Origin: JAKOVR01 sp031415655
Lineage (GTDB): Bacteria > Actinomycetota > Acidimicrobiia > Acidimicrobiales > Acidimicrobilacustridaceae
Assembly (NCBI GenBank): GCA_031415655.1
Contig: JANOSD010000192.1
Coordinates: 1 to 46,694 of the forward strand
Direction of reading: 5' to 3'
DNA length: 46,694 nt
The notes under the pieces are model-generated. The model had not been told where the DNA came from. It saw only the letters and a program-made list of their open reading frames with translations, and made no database searches. A program made the position numbers and the translations under genes. Below, one piece after another: positions 7,547-15,178 of this stretch (its first letter is position 1; each line of letters starts with the position of its first letter).

Positions 7547-9541
7547 TCAGATCACCCGATCATTTCCACCGTCGATGGGCACCTGCGCGCCGGTGGTGGC
7601 GGCGAAGGTGTCGGAGCAGAGCGACCGCACCACGCCGGCCACGAGCTTCGAGGTAACTTCGGTGTGGAGCAGGTTGCGCAGCTTGTAGGCGTCGACCGTG
7701 AGGCCGGCTTCGGCCGCTCGTTCGGCGAGCAACTCGGGCGACCACAATCCGGTGTCGAACACCGCATCAGGATGCACCACGTTGACGCGGATCCTGTCAT
7801 CGGCCCACTCAAGCGCAGCCACCCGGCAGAGTTGGGTGAGCGCCGCTTTCGACGCCGAGTACGCTGCCGCGCCCTTGCCCGGCGCCGGCACGTTCTTCGA
7901 CGCAATCACCACCACACGTCCGCCCACCGGGGACCGCGCGAGGAGTGGATGCACCTCGGTAAAAAGGGTGGCGACGGCGTCGAGGTTTACGGCCATCGTG
8001 GTGCGCCAGGCATCGGCGGTGAGCTCAGCGATCGGCGCCGTGGCGAAAAATGCGGCCGACGCCACCACGATGTCGATACCGCCGAAGTGTTCGACCGCGG
8101 CGGCCAATGCCGCCCGTTGGGCACTGGGATCGGTGACATCGGTGGGCACGCCCAACCAACCCGGACCAGAGGCGACGGCGATGACCGACTCGGCAAGATC
8201 GAGGCCAACGACCGCCGCACCACGAGCGAGCAACTCGAGCGCGCACGCCCGGCCGATCCCCGACGCTGCGCCCGTCACCAACGCCACCATGCCCGTGAGC
8301 TCCGGCGGAGCGGAGGCCAACGCCAGCTTTGCCTGCTCCAATACCCAGTACTCCATGTCCCACAGGTGCCCGGCGGATAGGGCGACGTAGCCGCCGAGGT
8401 GGTCTTCCGCCCGTTCGAGCACGGGGATGGTGTGGTGATAAATGTCGGCGGCGATGCCCGCATCCTTCGCCGTGCGGCCGATCGCCAACATGCCCAAACG
8501 TCGATCGACCACCACTCGGGGCGCGGGGTCGAGGCCCACCACCGGCGTACGGGCCCGATCCCGGTGCGCATCGACGTAGTTGTGGTAGTCGGCCGCATAG
8601 GCCACAACATCGGTGCCGACCATGGGAGCTCGTTTGGTGCGGATCACGTGATCGGGGGTGAGCGGACCGCGGTCGGCCAGCGAGGCGACGTCGGGCCGAG
8701 ACACGAACCGTGCGACTGCTGCGCCGGTGTGGCGAGCCATCACCATCGGTGTGCCGGCGACCTCCGAGATCGCTCGCCGAAGCTCGGCCAAATCGGTGAG
8801 CAGGGTGCTGGTCGCCGGAAGCGGCGGCGTTTCGGCGAGGCCGAATTCAGGCTGCGGCGCATGGCGGTCGAGCCACTGCTCGGCCCGGGTGATGAGATCG
8901 ACGTGGCGCCGGTATGCCTCCTCCGACGTGTCTCCGAACGTGAAGAGCCCATGGTTCATGAGCACCATGCCGACCGTTGCGGGGTGAGCCTGCTCTGGCC
9001 ACGTGGCTCGAACGAGTCGGGCGAGGTCGAAGCCCGGCATCACATACGGGACCACCACGACATCGTTGCCGTAGATCTCACCGAGGGCATCTGCGCTCGC
9101 CCCCGCCGCCAGGTTTGTGAGGTTTACGATCACATCGGCGTGACTGTGTTGCACGGCGCGATGGGGAAGATACGCGTGGAGCAACGTCTCCACCGATGGC
9201 GCCGGAAACGCGGGATCGAGCTTTGCGGCGCTGAGTTCTCGCATCATGTCGACGTCGGACAGCGCGTCGAGTTCGAGCAGGTCGTGCAGTCGGGCGAGCC
9301 GCAGCGGGGTGAAGCCGGCCACTTCGATCGAGCCCATGTCCCAGCCGGAACCCTTGACGAAGAGCGCGTCGACGTGGCGGCCGGTGACGTCAGGCCGCGG
9401 TGCTTTCACGGATGAGTTGCCACCACCGTGCAATACCAGCGACGCGTCCGACCCGATAAGCCGCGAGCAATAAACGCACTCCGCGATCGGGTCCGGATGC
9501 GACGATGTTTCGAGGGCGTTCGAGTCCCAGCGATCCTCCAT
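7547..9541 (-). CDS. Bifunctional aldolase / short-chain dehydrogenase (RhaD-aldolase/ADH type)
   Basis: The 664-residue fusion has an N-terminal class II aldolase/adducin domain (about 15-330) with metal-ligand candidates HSH at 132-134 and NHG at 196-198, and a C-terminal short-chain dehydrogenase (about 415-664) with TGAASGIG at 423-430 and catalytic Tyr561 and Lys565 (YSASK). This architecture is known from bifunctional rhamnulose-1-phosphate aldolase/lactaldehyde dehydrogenase and related sugar enzymes, so the likely role is cleavage of a phosphorylated or free deoxy-sugar and oxidation of an aldehyde product. The physiological sugar is not shown: no isomerase, kinase or transporter is adjacent. 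The gene is intact and normal in length. Confidence 0.88.
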   Translation of the reverse strand: MEDRWDSNALETSSHPDPIAECVYCSRLIGSDASLVLHGGGNSSVKAPRPDVTGRHVDALFVKGSGWDMGSIEVAGFTPLRLARLHDLLELDALSDVDMMRELSAAKLDPAFPAPSVETLLHAYLPHRAVQHSHADVIVNLTNLAAGASADALGEIYGNDVVVVPYVMPGFDLARLVRATWPEQAHPATVGMVLMNHGLFTFGDTSEEAYRRHVDLITRAEQWLDRHAPQPEFGLAETPPLPATSTLLTDLAELRRAISEVAGTPMVMARHTGAAVARFVSRPDVASLADRGPLTPDHVIRTKRAPMVGTDVVAYAADYHNYVDAHRDRARTPVVGLDPAPRVVVDRRLGMLAIGRTAKDAGIAADIYHHTIPVLERAEDHLGGYVALSAGHLWDMEYWVLEQAKLALASAPPELTGMVALVTGAASGIGRACALELLARGAAVVGLDLAESVIAVASGPGWLGVPTDVTDPSAQRAALAAAVEHFGGIDIVVASAAFFATAPIAELTADAWRTTMAVNLDAVATLFTEVHPLLARSPVGGRVVVIASKNVPAPGKGAAAYSASKAALTQLCRVAALEWADDRIRVNVVHPDAVFDTGLWSPELLAERAAEAGLTVDAYKLRNLLHTEVTSKLVAGVVRSLCSDTFAATTGAQVPIDGGNDRVI

Positions 9542-9578
9542 CCCCGCATCCTTGCCGATCAGCGAGACTGGCCCCGAC

Positions 9579-10745
9579 TCAGGGGGTGGGCACGACCTTC
9601 AAGATGCTGCCCGGGTTGGCATCGGTGGCGATGTAGAGATTGCCGTCCGGGCCCTGGACAGCCGAGCGCAGTCGACCGCGATCGGTGATGTTGCTGTCCT
9701 GCCGGAAAATGCCGTTGGAGCCGTCGAGCATGATTGAGCGAAGCTCGGTGCCCTTGAGTACGGCCATCGACGGGTTGTTGCTCCACCCTGCCCACTGAGC
9801 ACCGGTAGTGAACACCAATCCCGACGGCGCAATAGTGGGGCAACCGCTGCTCCAGATTGCCGGCTTCGCAGCGGGAAACTTCACGAGGTCGGTCATGGGC
9901 CGAGACTCGTCGTAGCCGGGCACCGGATCCCAGCCGTAGTTCGCACCGGCCACCAACAGGTTGAGTTCATCGTCACACGCAGGGCCGTGCTCCACCGAGA
10001 AGGCGGCGCCATCCGTGGGACGAAAGGCGATGCCCTGAAGATTGCGGTGACCGTAGGTGTAGATCTGCGGTAGGAATCCGCTCGGCGGGGAATCGACTCC
10101 CGGGTTGCCGGCCACGCCGTTGCCGTTCGTATCGACCCGGAGGACCTTGCCGCCGAGTGACTGCTTGTCCTGCGGGTGGGTGCCGGTGGCGGCGTCGCCG
10201 GTGCCGATCCAGAGGTTGCCGTCGGGGCCGAACCGGGTGCGACAACCGGAGTGGCGGCCCGCTTGAGCGCCAAGGTTCACGGGGATGTTGGTGACAATGT
10301 CGGTGCGGTTGCTGAGCGTGGTGTATCCCGCATCGAGCTCAAACCGAGCGACCCGTACCGATCGGCCGTTGAAGTTGCCGGCATTGGTGAGGAAACAGGC
10401 GTAGATCCGACGATTGGTGGCAAAAGCAGGATCGACCGCCATGCCCATCATCCCGCCCTCTCCGAGATTGATCAGGTCGGCTGGTTGGCCGCCGAATTGG
10501 GTTTTCACCCCGCCGATGAATCCGAAAATGCCGCCGTTCACTCCTGCCGGACGCTGGGTGTAGAGCAGCGTTCCGTCGGGGGTGAAGGCGATATCCCACG
10601 GACGATTCAGCGCCGACACGTGAGTGGTGACGGTGAGCGCCGAGGGTGGCTGGCAACCGGTGAGGGCCAAGGAGAACGCCGACATGCCAAGCAGGGCGGC
10701 GACAGCTCGACGAGCAGTGCGAACACGAACGGGGGCAGAAAACAT
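9579..10745 (-). CDS. Lipoprotein PQQ-dependent sugar dehydrogenase (GDH/sorbosone dehydrogenase family)
   Basis: The 388-residue protein has a lipoprotein signal (hydrophobic 14-28, lipobox LTGC with Cys31), so it should be anchored outside the membrane. The rest is a six-bladed propeller of the soluble glucose dehydrogenase type: LNRPWDIAFTPDG, LLNLGEGGMMGMAVDP-like, SGCRTRFGPDGNLWIGTGD, YTYGHRNLQGIAF, EHGPACDDELN and NYGWDPVPGY. The family oxidises aldose sugars at a PQQ cofactor bound on the propeller axis, using conserved His and Arg residues; the GHRN and EHGP segments here hold such residues. A Shine-Dalgarno ggagg precedes ATG 10745. The substrate is unknown and PQQ synthesis genes are not nearby. 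Confidence 0.88.
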   Translation of the reverse strand: MFSAPVRVRTARRAVAALLGMSAFSLALTGCQPPSALTVTTHVSALNRPWDIAFTPDGTLLYTQRPAGVNGGIFGFIGGVKTQFGGQPADLINLGEGGMMGMAVDPAFATNRRIYACFLTNAGNFNGRSVRVARFELDAGYTTLSNRTDIVTNIPVNLGAQAGRHSGCRTRFGPDGNLWIGTGDAATGTHPQDKQSLGGKVLRVDTNGNGVAGNPGVDSPPSGFLPQIYTYGHRNLQGIAFRPTDGAAFSVEHGPACDDELNLLVAGANYGWDPVPGYDESRPMTDLVKFPAAKPAIWSSGCPTIAPSGLVFTTGAQWAGWSNNPSMAVLKGTELRSIMLDGSNGIFRQDSNITDRGRLRSAVQGPDGNLYIATDANPGSILKVVPTP

Positions 10746-10884
10746 GGGGACCTCCGGAGGGGACGGGGGTTGGGGGTACGACAGGTAACACGGTAGGGCA
10801 GGAAGTCGGCGGGTGCGGCGCCGAGGCCGGTGGCCCTCGCCAAGTCAACGGCCATACGTACCGGCGGCTTGAACTGAAGGCGTT

Positions 10885-10916
10885 TCTCAGTAACCCTTCT
10901 CGAAGCGTTACTGAGA
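10885..10916. promoter_or_regulatory. 32-bp imperfect palindrome in the divergent promoter region
   Basis: Perfect 10-bp arms tctcagtaac (10,885-10,894) and gttactgaga (10,907-10,916) enclose a partly palindromic centre (cttc-tc-gaag). It lies 31 bp before the start of the PLP enzyme and 140 bp upstream of the PQQ-type dehydrogenase, between two divergent genes. An operator for a dimeric repressor is the simplest reading; an RNA hairpin in the leader is the alternative. Confidence 0.6.
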
Positions 10917-10946
10917 CAGGCTCCTCGTTCGTGCGACACTGCGCCC

Positions 10947-12095
10947 ATGGATCCGAGCACCCGAGTGGTACGGCCTATCAGCGAGGCCGACCCGACCTTC
11001 GGCGGGCTCGTGCCGCCGATCTACCCGTCCACCACCTACCGCCGCGCCACCGACGGCTCCTATCCCGGAGGTCATTCCTACTCCCGGGACCAGAATCCCA
11101 CCACGGAGCCGGCTGAGCAGATGCTGGCCACGCTCGAGGAGGGCGCCGAAGCGCTGCTGTTTTCCAGCGGCATGGCGGCCGCTGCCGCGTTGCTCGACAG
11201 CTGCGAGCCCGGAACCCATGTGGTGGCGCCGCGCCACATGTACTGGACGATGCGCCGATGGTTCGAGAGCGAGGTGGCGCGAGGCCGACTCGCCGGACTG
11301 ACCCTCGTCGACGCCACCGATCCTGAGGCCTGGCGGACGGCGTTCGACAACCGTGTTGCTCCCGGTGCGCCGCTCCTGGCGTGGATCGAGACACCGGCCA
11401 ACCCCACGGGCGACATCACCGACCTGTTGGCGGTGAGCGAGCTGGCGCATGAAGCCGGCGCCGTCGTGGTGGCCGACAACACCGTTGCCACCCCGGCCCA
11501 CACGCGACCGATCGAGTTCGGGGTTGACGTGGTGTTCCACTCCGCCACCAAACAACTCAACGGCCATGGCGACGTGTTGGCCGGCGCGCTGGTGTGTGCC
11601 GCACCCGACGCATTGTGGGACCGGGTACGTCACGAACGGGGCTACCGAGGCGCAGTGCTCGGGCCGTTCGAAGCGTGGCTCCTCCTCCGGGGGATGCGCA
11701 CGTTGTTCCTGCGTGTGCGTCAGAGCTCAGCCTCGGCCGCGCTTATCGCCGACGCCCTCGCCAATCACCAGGGACTGCGATCGGTTTTGTACCCCGGACT
11801 CTCGCATCATCCCCACCACGACGTGGCGGCCCGACAGATGCACGACGGCTTTGGCATGTTGTTGTCGATCCGTCTTCGCGGCGGCGCCGAGGCCGCACGA
11901 CGAGTGCTGGGCCGGCTCGAACTGTTCACCGACGCCACCTCGCTCGGGAGCGTGGAAAGCCTGGTGGAACACCGGTCAATGGTCGAGGGCGCCGGCACCC
12001 CGGTGCCCGACGATCTCCTTCGGCTTTCTATCGGCATCGAGCACGCGGCCGACCTGCTCAGTGATCTCCGACAGGCCCTCGATCCCGAACGCTGA
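10947..12095 (+). CDS. Trans-sulfuration family PLP enzyme (cystathionine synthase/lyase or methionine lyase type)
   Basis: The 382-residue protein is a Cys/Met-metabolism PLP-dependent enzyme. It has the N-terminal TFGGLVPPIYPSTTY, the Tyr/Arg cofactor-phosphate region (YSRDQNPTTEPAE), the glycine-rich SSGMAA segment, the DNTVATP motif and the PLP-binding lysine in HSATKQLNGHGD (Lys202). Family members make or break C-S bonds of cystathionine, homocysteine or methionine. The lysine motif reads TKQLNGHGD rather than the usual TKYxxGHSD, and the first ~40 residues are short, so substrate specificity cannot be assigned; a cystathionine beta-lyase-like role is plausible. The ATG at 10,947 is well placed after the palindrome. 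It stands alone, with the DUF2510 gene about 60 bp downstream. Confidence 0.88.
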   Translation: MDPSTRVVRPISEADPTFGGLVPPIYPSTTYRRATDGSYPGGHSYSRDQNPTTEPAEQMLATLEEGAEALLFSSGMAAAAALLDSCEPGTHVVAPRHMYWTMRRWFESEVARGRLAGLTLVDATDPEAWRTAFDNRVAPGAPLLAWIETPANPTGDITDLLAVSELAHEAGAVVVADNTVATPAHTRPIEFGVDVVFHSATKQLNGHGDVLAGALVCAAPDALWDRVRHERGYRGAVLGPFEAWLLLRGMRTLFLRVRQSSASAALIADALANHQGLRSVLYPGLSHHPHHDVAARQMHDGFGMLLSIRLRGGAEAARRVLGRLELFTDATSLGSVESLVEHRSMVEGAGTPVPDDLLRLSIGIEHAADLLSDLRQALDPER

Positions 12096-12154
12096 CCCAC
12101 GGCAGATCAAGATGCCCACGTGCGCCAATGAGTGCAGCGGTTAGGGTTTTTGTT

Positions 12155-12682
12155 ATGACGAACTACAACGCTTCGGCACACGGCGGATCCGGCGAAATGG
12201 GGGGCATCGAGGTCACCACGGCGTACATGCCGTTGGCGTTTGTCCTCCTCTTTTTTCCGGCCAAGATTTTCATCGACGACGGCCCGGAGATCCCGCACGG
12301 TTGGGGCACCAAGGTGTACCCCATTGCGCCGGGCCGCCATCGGGTCCGCGCCTATACGCCGTATTTTTTCATCTTCAAGATGGGCGACGCCACCTTCGAC
12401 GTGGATGTGCAACCCGGGCAAGTGACGGGTACAAAGTGGAAGGCGCCGTGGCTCATATTCCTTGCTGGCGTGTGGGAGGTGCTTGGGCTTCGCCCCATGC
12501 AACCGGGCGAAGGATCGGCGCCTGCTGGTATCCAGCCCCAAGCCCAGCCCCAGCCCCAGCCCCAGATGGCCGAGGCAGCGGCGGCCGGCGGCACCGCCCC
12601 CGCCGGATGGCTCCCCGATCCAAGTGGCCAGCATCAGGTCCGTTACTGGGACGGCAACGCCTGGACCGAACACGTCAACTAA
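12155..12682 (+). CDS. DUF2510 membrane-associated protein
   Basis: The protein is about 175 residues from ATG 12155 (ATG 12128 gives 184). Its N-terminal half (IFIDDGPEIPHGWGTKVYPIAPGRHRV) looks like a small beta domain and is followed by a hydrophobic patch (APWLIFLAGVWEVLG). A Gln-Pro repeat linker encoded by cagccc tandem units leads to a C-terminal DUF2510 motif (PAGWLPDPSG..YWDGNAWTEHV), a short Trp-rich module common in actinobacterial membrane proteins. No function is known. The later start is preferred because a tagggt element and T-rich stretch precede it, as in leaderless transcripts. Confidence 0.75.
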   Translation: MTNYNASAHGGSGEMGGIEVTTAYMPLAFVLLFFPAKIFIDDGPEIPHGWGTKVYPIAPGRHRVRAYTPYFFIFKMGDATFDVDVQPGQVTGTKWKAPWLIFLAGVWEVLGLRPMQPGEGSAPAGIQPQAQPQPQPQMAEAAAAGGTAPAGWLPDPSGQHQVRYWDGNAWTEHVN

Positions 12683-12699
12683 CCACCCCCCATTTCGCG

Positions 12700-12747
12700 T
12701 TTTGGTAGGGGAGACGCATCATTTTTGAAGCGTCTCCCCTACCAAAA
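12700..12747. terminator. Perfect 18-bp hairpin, probable bidirectional terminator
   Basis: Arms ttttggtaggggagacgc (12,700-12,717) and gcgtctcccctaccaaaa (12,730-12,747) are exact inverted repeats with a 12-nt T-rich loop. They are flanked by further complementary runs (ccaccccc at 12,683 and gggggtgg at 12,757), so the stem can extend. The A- and T-runs at its base would act as terminator tails in both directions. It separates the DUF2510 gene from the TetR-ABC operon. Confidence 0.8.
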
Positions 12748-12771
12748 CCCAAAACTGGGGGTGGAGATTGG

Positions 12772-12791
12772 GTGAGTGAGCGCTCACTCAC
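12772..12791. promoter_or_regulatory. Perfect 20-bp palindromic operator before the TetR gene
   Basis: The sequence gtgagtgagcgctcactcac is a complete 20-bp palindrome ending 15 bp before the TetR start codon. Its place and symmetry fit the operator of the adjacent TetR repressor controlling itself and the two ABC genes. Confidence 0.8.
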
Positions 12792-12806
12792 GGTAGGCTT
12801 GGCGGC

Positions 12807-13442
12807 ATGTCCGCCTCCGGCTCCTCTCGGGCCGCCGCACTCCCGCCCGATGAACGGCGCGCCGCCATCATCGAGGCCACTCTCCCGATCCTCCACTCGT
12901 ACGGGTCGGCGGTCACCACTCGCCAGATCGCGGCAGCGGCCGGGATTGCCGAGGGAACCATCTTCCGGGTGTTCCCCGACAAGGACTCGCTGATCGAGGC
13001 AGCGGTCGAACGGGCGCTCGATCCCGAGCCGGGGGAACGCCTCCTCGCCGAGATCGACATCACGTTGCCGCTCGAACAACGGTTGGTGATCGCCGTCGCC
13101 ATCATGCAGGAGCGGTTCTTGTCGATCTGGCAACTGATGACCAAGGTTGGGATGGCCAAGCCTCCGGACTCCGACGCCAGTCGGGCGCGGCGCCAGCGCG
13201 GCATCGATGCCATGGCCCGACTGTTCGAACCCGACCGTTCACAACTCCGACGCGACCCGGCACAAAGTGCGGCACTGCTCCACGGGCTCACCCTTGCCTG
13301 CAGCCATCCCGCCATCAGCGACGGCACGCCCACACCTCCTGCCGAAATCGTGGCCCTCCTGCTCGACGGTGTGCGCCTTCCCGCCACGCCAATCCCCGCT
13401 CCCCCGTCCCGTTCGTCCCGGTCCCGAAAGCGCGTCGACTGA
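12807..13442 (+). CDS. TetR/AcrR-family repressor of the adjacent ABC exporter
   Basis: The 211-residue protein has an N-terminal TetR helix-turn-helix (about residues 16-65: AIIEATLPILHSYG, TTRQIAAAAGIAEGTIFRVFPDKDSLIEA) and a variable all-helical ligand domain. The C-terminus is basic and Ser/Arg-rich. Its stop is 2 nt before the first ABC gene, and a perfect palindrome lies directly upstream, so it probably autoregulates the operon and releases DNA when it binds a substrate of the exporter. The inducer is unknown. Confidence 0.9.
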   Translation: MSASGSSRAAALPPDERRAAIIEATLPILHSYGSAVTTRQIAAAAGIAEGTIFRVFPDKDSLIEAAVERALDPEPGERLLAEIDITLPLEQRLVIAVAIMQERFLSIWQLMTKVGMAKPPDSDASRARRQRGIDAMARLFEPDRSQLRRDPAQSAALLHGLTLACSHPAISDGTPTPPAEIVALLLDGVRLPATPIPAPPSRSSRSRKRVD

Positions 13443-13444
13443 TC

Positions 13445-15178
13445 ATGCTCACCCGTCTCCTCCGCACGTACCTCGCCCCCTACCGCCGCGCCCTGTGGGC
13501 CGTGGTGGCGTTGCAGTTCGTGCAGGCCGTGGCCACGCTCTACCTCCCGAGCCTCAACGCCGACATCATCAACAACGGCGTCGCTACCGGCGACACCGGC
13601 TACATCTGGAGCCGTGGCTCGATCATGTTGGCGGTGACGCTCGTACAGGTGGGCTTCGCCATTGCCGCCGTGTGGTTTGGCGCTCGCGGGGCCATGGGTT
13701 TCGGTCGTGACCTCCGCAAAACGCTGTTTCACCAGGTCACCGGATTTTCCGCCCGAGAGGTGGGACAGTTCGGTACACCGTCGTTGATCACCCGCATCAC
13801 GAACGATGTGCAGCAGGTGCAGATGCTGGTGATGATGTCGTGCACGATGCTCGTGGGCGCGCCGATCATGGCGGTCGGCGGCACCATCATGGCCTTACGG
13901 GAAGACGTCGGGCTCTCGGCGATCCTCGTCGTGAGCATCCCTGCCCTAACCATGACCATGACCCTCATCGTTTCCAGAATGGTCCCCCTGTTTCGGCTCA
14001 TGCAGGAACGAATCGACCGGGTCAACACCGTGCTTCGGGAGCAGATCACCGGTATTCGAGTGGTCCGTGCCTTCGTTCGCGAACCCGATGAGATCGAACG
14101 TTTCGGCGGAGCCAACGACGATGTAACCACCACCGCGCTCGGCGCCGGTCGGCTCATGGCGTTGATGTTCCCGGCGGTCATCCTCGTGCTCAACACGTCG
14201 AGCGTGGCGGCCGTGTGGTTCGGCGCCAACCGGATCGCTGCCGGCGAGATGCAGATTGGCTCCCTCATCGCCTTCCTCAGTTACCTCACCCAAATTCTCA
14301 TGAGCGTGATGATGGCCACGTTCATGGCCGTGATGGTTCCACGCGCTGCGGTGTGTGCCGAACGGATCCTGGAAGTGCTCGACACCCCTTCGTCGGTGGT
14401 GCCGCCGCTCACGCCGATCACCGAACTCCGACCCACCCCGTCGCTCGAGTTGCGGGACGCCTCGTTCTGTTATCCCGGCGCCGAGTCCCCCGTTCTCGAC
14501 GGCGTCTCGGTGTCGGTACGGGCCGGGCAAACACTCGCCATCATCGGCAGCACCGGCGCCGGCAAGACCACGTTGCTGAGCCTCGTGTCGCGATTGTTCG
14601 ACGTCACCGGCGGCGCGGTGTTGGTCGACGGTGTCGACGTGCGGGAGATCGAGCTCGAGACCCTTTGGAGCCGTATCGGGCTTGTCCCTCAGAAGCCGTA
14701 TCTGTTCTCGGGCACGGTGGCCAGCAACCTGCGTTACGCCGACCCGAATGCCACCGACGATGAGTTGTGGGATGCCCTCGACATCGCCCAAGGTCGTGAG
14801 TTCGTGATGGCCATGCCCGAGGGAATCGACTCTCCCATCGTGCAAGGCGGGGCCAACGTGTCGGGTGGTCAGCGGCAACGGCTCGCCATCGCCCGAGCGC
14901 TGGTGCGCAAGCCTGGCATCTACCTGTTCGACGATTCGTTCTCGGCCCTCGATCTCGCCACTGATGCCCGCCTTCGAGCGGCACTGGCGCCCCACACCCT
15001 GAACGCCGCGGTGGTGATCGTGGCTCAGCGAGTGTCCACCATCGTCAACGCCGATCAGATCCTGGTTTTGGAGGACGGCCGAGCAGTCGGGCTCGGCACC
15101 CACCGCGAGCTTCTCGAAACCTGCCCCACCTACACCGAGATCGTTGCATCGCAGATGACCAGTGAGGAAGCAGCATGA
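13445..15178 (+). CDS. ABC exporter subunit with degenerate ATP site (transmembrane domain + NBD)
   Basis: The 577-residue half-transporter has six predicted helices (residues about 15-310) fused to an ATP-binding domain. Walker A is GSTGAGKTT (Lys374) and the signature VSGGQRQR is canonical. The Walker B ends FDD: Asp497 replaces the catalytic Glu, and the switch histidine is Gln528 (VAQRVST). This is the degenerate-site subunit of a heterodimeric type IV exporter such as TM287/288 or BmrCD, which expel drugs or lipids. The gene overlaps the next by 4 nt (ATGA) and is controlled with the TetR upstream. The cargo is unknown. Confidence 0.92.
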   Translation: MLTRLLRTYLAPYRRALWAVVALQFVQAVATLYLPSLNADIINNGVATGDTGYIWSRGSIMLAVTLVQVGFAIAAVWFGARGAMGFGRDLRKTLFHQVTGFSAREVGQFGTPSLITRITNDVQQVQMLVMMSCTMLVGAPIMAVGGTIMALREDVGLSAILVVSIPALTMTMTLIVSRMVPLFRLMQERIDRVNTVLREQITGIRVVRAFVREPDEIERFGGANDDVTTTALGAGRLMALMFPAVILVLNTSSVAAVWFGANRIAAGEMQIGSLIAFLSYLTQILMSVMMATFMAVMVPRAAVCAERILEVLDTPSSVVPPLTPITELRPTPSLELRDASFCYPGAESPVLDGVSVSVRAGQTLAIIGSTGAGKTTLLSLVSRLFDVTGGAVLVDGVDVREIELETLWSRIGLVPQKPYLFSGTVASNLRYADPNATDDELWDALDIAQGREFVMAMPEGIDSPIVQGGANVSGGQRQRLAIARALVRKPGIYLFDDSFSALDLATDARLRAALAPHTLNAAVVIVAQRVSTIVNADQILVLEDGRAVGLGTHRELLETCPTYTEIVASQMTSEEAA

